Positions 61,641 to 64,000 of a stretch of 64,000 bases of DNA are shown piece by piece. Under the pieces are notes generated by a model that saw only the letters and a program-made list of their open reading frames with translations, made no database searches and was not told where the DNA came from. Source of the DNA: Aurantibacter_A sp039941195. Lineage in GTDB: Bacteria > Bacteroidota > Bacteroidia > Flavobacteriales > Flavobacteriaceae. The DNA is taken from the NCBI RefSeq assembly GCF_039941195.1, contig NZ_JBDVFA010000103.1:1-64000 (forward strand). The letters run 5' to 3'. The translations under genes and the position numbers were made by a program. The number at the start of each line of letters is the position of its first letter. Position 1 is the stretch's first letter.

Positions 61641-62408
61641 CTAATTCCTTTCCTCAATATACATTTGCCGTACTTTCTTAAAAAGTTCAGATGAATATAC
61701 AAAGTCGGTTACTGCTTCATTATCGGTTTTGAATATTTCTTTATTGGTGCCTTCCCATTCTTTTAGCCCATTTTTTAGAAAAAGAATTTTTTCACCAATT
61801 TCCATTACCGAATTCATATCATGCGTATTTATTACGGTCGTGATATCATATTCCTCTGTAATCTCTTTTATGAGATTGTCTATAATAATGGCTGTTTTTG
61901 GATCTAAACCAGAATTTGGTTCATCACAAAATAAATATTTTGGATTCATAACTATTGCTCTGGCAATAGCTACTCTTTTTTGCATACCACCTGATATTTC
62001 GGAGGGAAATTTTTTATGTGCATCAATTAGATTTACACGTTTAAGAACAAAATCTGCACGATCTTGCATTTCAGAAGCTGATTGTGATGTAAACATTTCT
62101 AAAGGAAATTTCACATTACCTTCAACAGTCATGGAGTCAAATAAGGCGCTACCTTGAAAAACCATTCCCATTTCCTGACGTAAATTTCGTTGTTCGCTAA
62201 TGGAAAGGTCATCATATATTTTGCCATCGTAACTTATATTTCCTTCTTCTGGAGTAAATAGACCTAATAGGCACTTTAAAAACACTGTTTTACCTGAACC
62301 ACTTTGCCCAATAACTAAATTTGTTTTCCCTGTTTCAAAGGTGGCAGTAACGCCTTTTAATACTTTTGTGTCACCGAAAGATTTATGAATGTTGTCTACA
62401 TGTATCAT
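61641..62408 (-). CDS. MlaF-like ABC transporter ATP-binding protein
   Basis: 255 residues of the ABC ATPase type used for lipid transport. Walker A is IGQSGSGKTVFLKCLLGL, the Q-loop is MGMVFQGSALFDSM, the signature is SGGMQKRVAIARAIV and Walker B is YLFCDEPNSGLDP. It binds and hydrolyses ATP to power the MlaE permease in moving phospholipids across the envelope. The stop region of the MlaE gene and this start share one base, so the two are coupled. Confidence 0.9.
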   Translation of the reverse strand: MIHVDNIHKSFGDTKVLKGVTATFETGKTNLVIGQSGSGKTVFLKCLLGLFTPEEGNISYDGKIYDDLSISEQRNLRQEMGMVFQGSALFDSMTVEGNVKFPLEMFTSQSASEMQDRADFVLKRVNLIDAHKKFPSEISGGMQKRVAIARAIVMNPKYLFCDEPNSGLDPKTAIIIDNLIKEITEEYDITTVINTHDMNSVMEIGEKILFLKNGLKEWEGTNKEIFKTDNEAVTDFVYSSELFKKVRQMYIEERN

Positions 62409-63145
62409 TATCCGAGAAACAATTGGGTTAATATTAAATTAAGAAAGATAATGGCTACACTAGTCCAAACAAAAGAAGTTGTGCTTGCTTTTCCTACTTC
62501 TAAAGCACCACCTTTCATATAAAAACCATGGTACGACGGTATGGTTGCTAATATAAAAGCAAATACCAATGTTTTAATAAAAGCATAGGTTACATGAAAT
62601 GGAATAAAATCTAATTGTATTCCTTCAATAAAATCGGCACTAGTACTGTGCCCTCCTGATACTCCTGCCAGCCAGCCCCCAAAAATACCAACATACATGG
62701 CTATGGCAATTACAAAGGGATATAATAATAAAGCAATTATTTTTGGAAAAACTAAATAGTTTAATGCATTTACACCCATAACTTCAAGGGCATCTATTTG
62801 TTCCGTTACACGCATAGTTCCAATACTAGAAGTAATATAAGAACCTACTTTTCCAGCCATAATTATGGAACAAAAAGTTGGAGCAAACTCTAATATAATA
62901 GACTGCCTAGTTGCAAATCCAATTAAATATCCAGGAAGTAAAGGATTAGTTAGGTTTAATGCAGTTTGAATAGCTACAACCCCGCCAATAAAGAAAGAGA
63001 TGAATATAATGATACCTAAGGAACCAAACATGAGCTCGTCAATTTCTTTCAAAATCAACGTTTTCATGATTTTCCATTTGGTAGGTTTTTTAAAAACCTC
63101 CCGTATCATAATGGCATAGCTGCCAATTGATTCAAAATAGTTCAT
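62408..63145 (-). CDS. MlaE-family ABC transporter permease
   Basis: 245 residues with about five membrane segments and the MlaE motifs GVVAIQTAL near residues 53-61, GYLIGFATRQSI, and PTFCSIIMAGKVGSYITSSI with RVTEQIDALEVMGVN. It is the membrane subunit of a phospholipid-transport ABC system. It directly precedes the MlaF-like ATPase gene with a 1-bp overlap. No MCE-domain (MlaD) gene is visible in this window; it may lie elsewhere in the genome. Confidence 0.9.
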   Translation of the reverse strand: MNYFESIGSYAIMIREVFKKPTKWKIMKTLILKEIDELMFGSLGIIIFISFFIGGVVAIQTALNLTNPLLPGYLIGFATRQSIILEFAPTFCSIIMAGKVGSYITSSIGTMRVTEQIDALEVMGVNALNYLVFPKIIALLLYPFVIAIAMYVGIFGGWLAGVSGGHSTSADFIEGIQLDFIPFHVTYAFIKTLVFAFILATIPSYHGFYMKGGALEVGKASTTSFVWTSVAIIFLNLILTQLFLG

Positions 63146-63483
63146 GGATTGCTTATAGACTTCAGCTTGTAAAAATAAGAATATAATATATCAGAAGGCT
63201 TTGAAACATCGTAAAATTTCCTACATATTAATTCGATATCCTTGTTATCTATTATTTATTATCTCATCTTTTATCTGTAATCAGGTAATTAATTTGATCC
63301 GAAAATAAAATGGTTACCTTAAAATTTAGGATTTTTATATTGAATCAGGATGTTGTATTAGTATAATATTCTTATGCATAGCGGAAGTACCAAATAAGGG
63401 CAAATTTTCCATAACTTTATGAAAGATATCTACATCATTTTGCGCCTAGAATTCTGTACTTTTACTGAATCAAATTTCATAAT
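63146..63483. other. Intergenic region before the PafA-like gene, no gene seen
   Basis: 338 bp between the divergent MlaE start and the PafA-like start. It is AT-rich, with no open frame of useful length on either strand. A weak -7-like element TACTTTTA at 63457-63464 sits 20 bp upstream of the PafA start, but no well-spaced TTG is present. No hairpin or riboswitch-like structure was noticed. Confidence 0.5.
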
Positions 63484-64000
63484 ATGTATTCTAAATTATT
63501 AAAGTCGTTCATTCTTATTTTTATAGTAGTAATTGGTGCAAACCCTGCAAATGCGCAAAGAAAATCTAAAAAAAATAATGAAGTTATACCTGAGATAGCA
63601 ACTAAAACTACTCCAAAATTAGTTGTTGGAATAGTTGTGGATCAAATGAGGTATGATTATTTAACACGATTTTGGAACCATTATCAGGATGATGGATTTA
63701 AACGCATGATTAATGATGGTTTTAACTGTAAAAACAATCACTATAATTATGCTCCAACGAACACAGGTCCTGGTCATGCTTCCGTATATACAGGTACTAC
63801 ACCCGCTACACATGGTATTATAAGTAATGATTGGTATGATAAAATTTCAGGAGAATCTGTGTACTGCGCCGGTGATGATAGTTATAGTTCTGTAGGTTCT
63901 ACTTCTGATGCTGGTAAAATGTCACCACATCGAATGTTGACAACTACAATAACAGATCAATTAAGATTACATACGCAAATGCGCGGGAAAACTATTGCAA
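63484..64000 (+). CDS. PafA-like alkaline phosphatase family protein (5' part, cut by window end)
   Basis: The first 172 codons are present. A signal peptide (about 1-24, ending in ANAQ) is followed by the alkaline-phosphatase-superfamily core. VVGIVVDQMRYDYLTRFW carries a metal-binding Asp at about 53, and YAPTNTGPGHASVYTGT has the nucleophile Thr (about 94, in TGPGH). The pattern fits PafA, a broad-specificity phosphate-irrepressible phosphomonoesterase of Bacteroidetes that acts in the periplasm. The remaining C-terminal half lies outside the window. Confidence 0.85.
   Translation, partial: MYSKLLKSFILIFIVVIGANPANAQRKSKKNNEVIPEIATKTTPKLVVGIVVDQMRYDYLTRFWNHYQDDGFKRMINDGFNCKNNHYNYAPTNTGPGHASVYTGTTPATHGIISNDWYDKISGESVYCAGDDSYSSVGSTSDAGKMSPHRMLTTTITDQLRLHTQMRGKTIA

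Noticed and set aside
1..64000. tRNA, rRNA, CRISPR array or riboswitch
   Set aside because: No cloverleaf-like sequence, repeat-spacer pattern or conserved riboswitch core was recognised by eye in the intergenic regions.

Overview
The window is AT-rich, gene-dense DNA from a member of the Bacteroidetes, most likely a marine Flavobacteriaceae. The support is indirect but consistent: a TonB-dependent receptor with a carboxypeptidase-regulatory-like N-domain, an OstA-like protein, DUF349, tandem DUF368, GH3 and PafA-type phosphatase genes, little Shine-Dalgarno sequence, and promoters resembling the Bacteroidetes TAnnTTTG type. I see no rRNA, tRNA, CRISPR array or complete insertion sequence.

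Layout. 1-1.4 kb: end of an unrecognised frame, small palindromes and an orphan tyrosine recombinase. 1.4-18.2 kb: outer-membrane and secreted functions (TonB receptor, AraC regulator, PhoD-like phosphatase, polysaccharide deacetylase, alpha/beta hydrolase, heparinase II/III-type lyase, two M28 peptidases, beta-helix protein) with RlmF, a methyltransferase and a Crp/Fnr regulator. 18.3-21.7 kb: DUF2200, an MFS transporter, two GNATs and RidA. 21.7-25.0 kb: an ArsR-headed operon (thioredoxin-like, OsmC, DUF318-type permease, acetolactate-decarboxylase/FmdE fusion) behind a palindromic ArsR-type operator and a CRP-like site. A divergent dps gene follows.

25.8-35.2 kb is the most distinctive part. 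A seven-gene unit with almost no spacing (SAM methyltransferase, CPxC/coiled-coil microprotein, NTF2-like protein, ferric-reductase-like membrane protein, siderophore-interacting flavoprotein, EgtB, EgtD) should make ergothioneine or a close relative. This operon, an NmrA-like reductase gene and a MoaF-like secreted protein gene share a 12-bp box (ATTTACCATTTT) placed exactly 39 bp upstream of a CAAnTTTG -7-like element. An AraC regulator lies beside the third copy. This looks like a compact local regulon that links thiol synthesis to a membrane redox module.

35.2-41.3 kb: a DNA-repair neighbourhood with the radical SAM/TIGR03915 pair, a candidate 55-residue gene between them, three tandem palindromes upstream, and a photolyase of the iron-sulfur bacterial class that appears to have lost its cluster ligands. 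DUF4174 and DUF3095 proteins precede it. 41.4-48.7 kb: small stress-type genes, a HELGH metalloprotease-like protein, GH3, DJ-1/PfpI, an aspartoacylase-like protein and an amidohydrolase lipoprotein. 48.7-64 kb: core envelope and housekeeping genes (DUF349, AroE, two DUF368 proteins, TPR protein, class III aminotransferase, OstA-like, SprT-like, mannose-1-phosphate guanylyltransferase, DUF389, MlaF/MlaE-type ABC proteins) and the 5' part of a PafA-like phosphatase cut by the window end.

All functional assignments come from reading motifs, family length and context. No database search was run.
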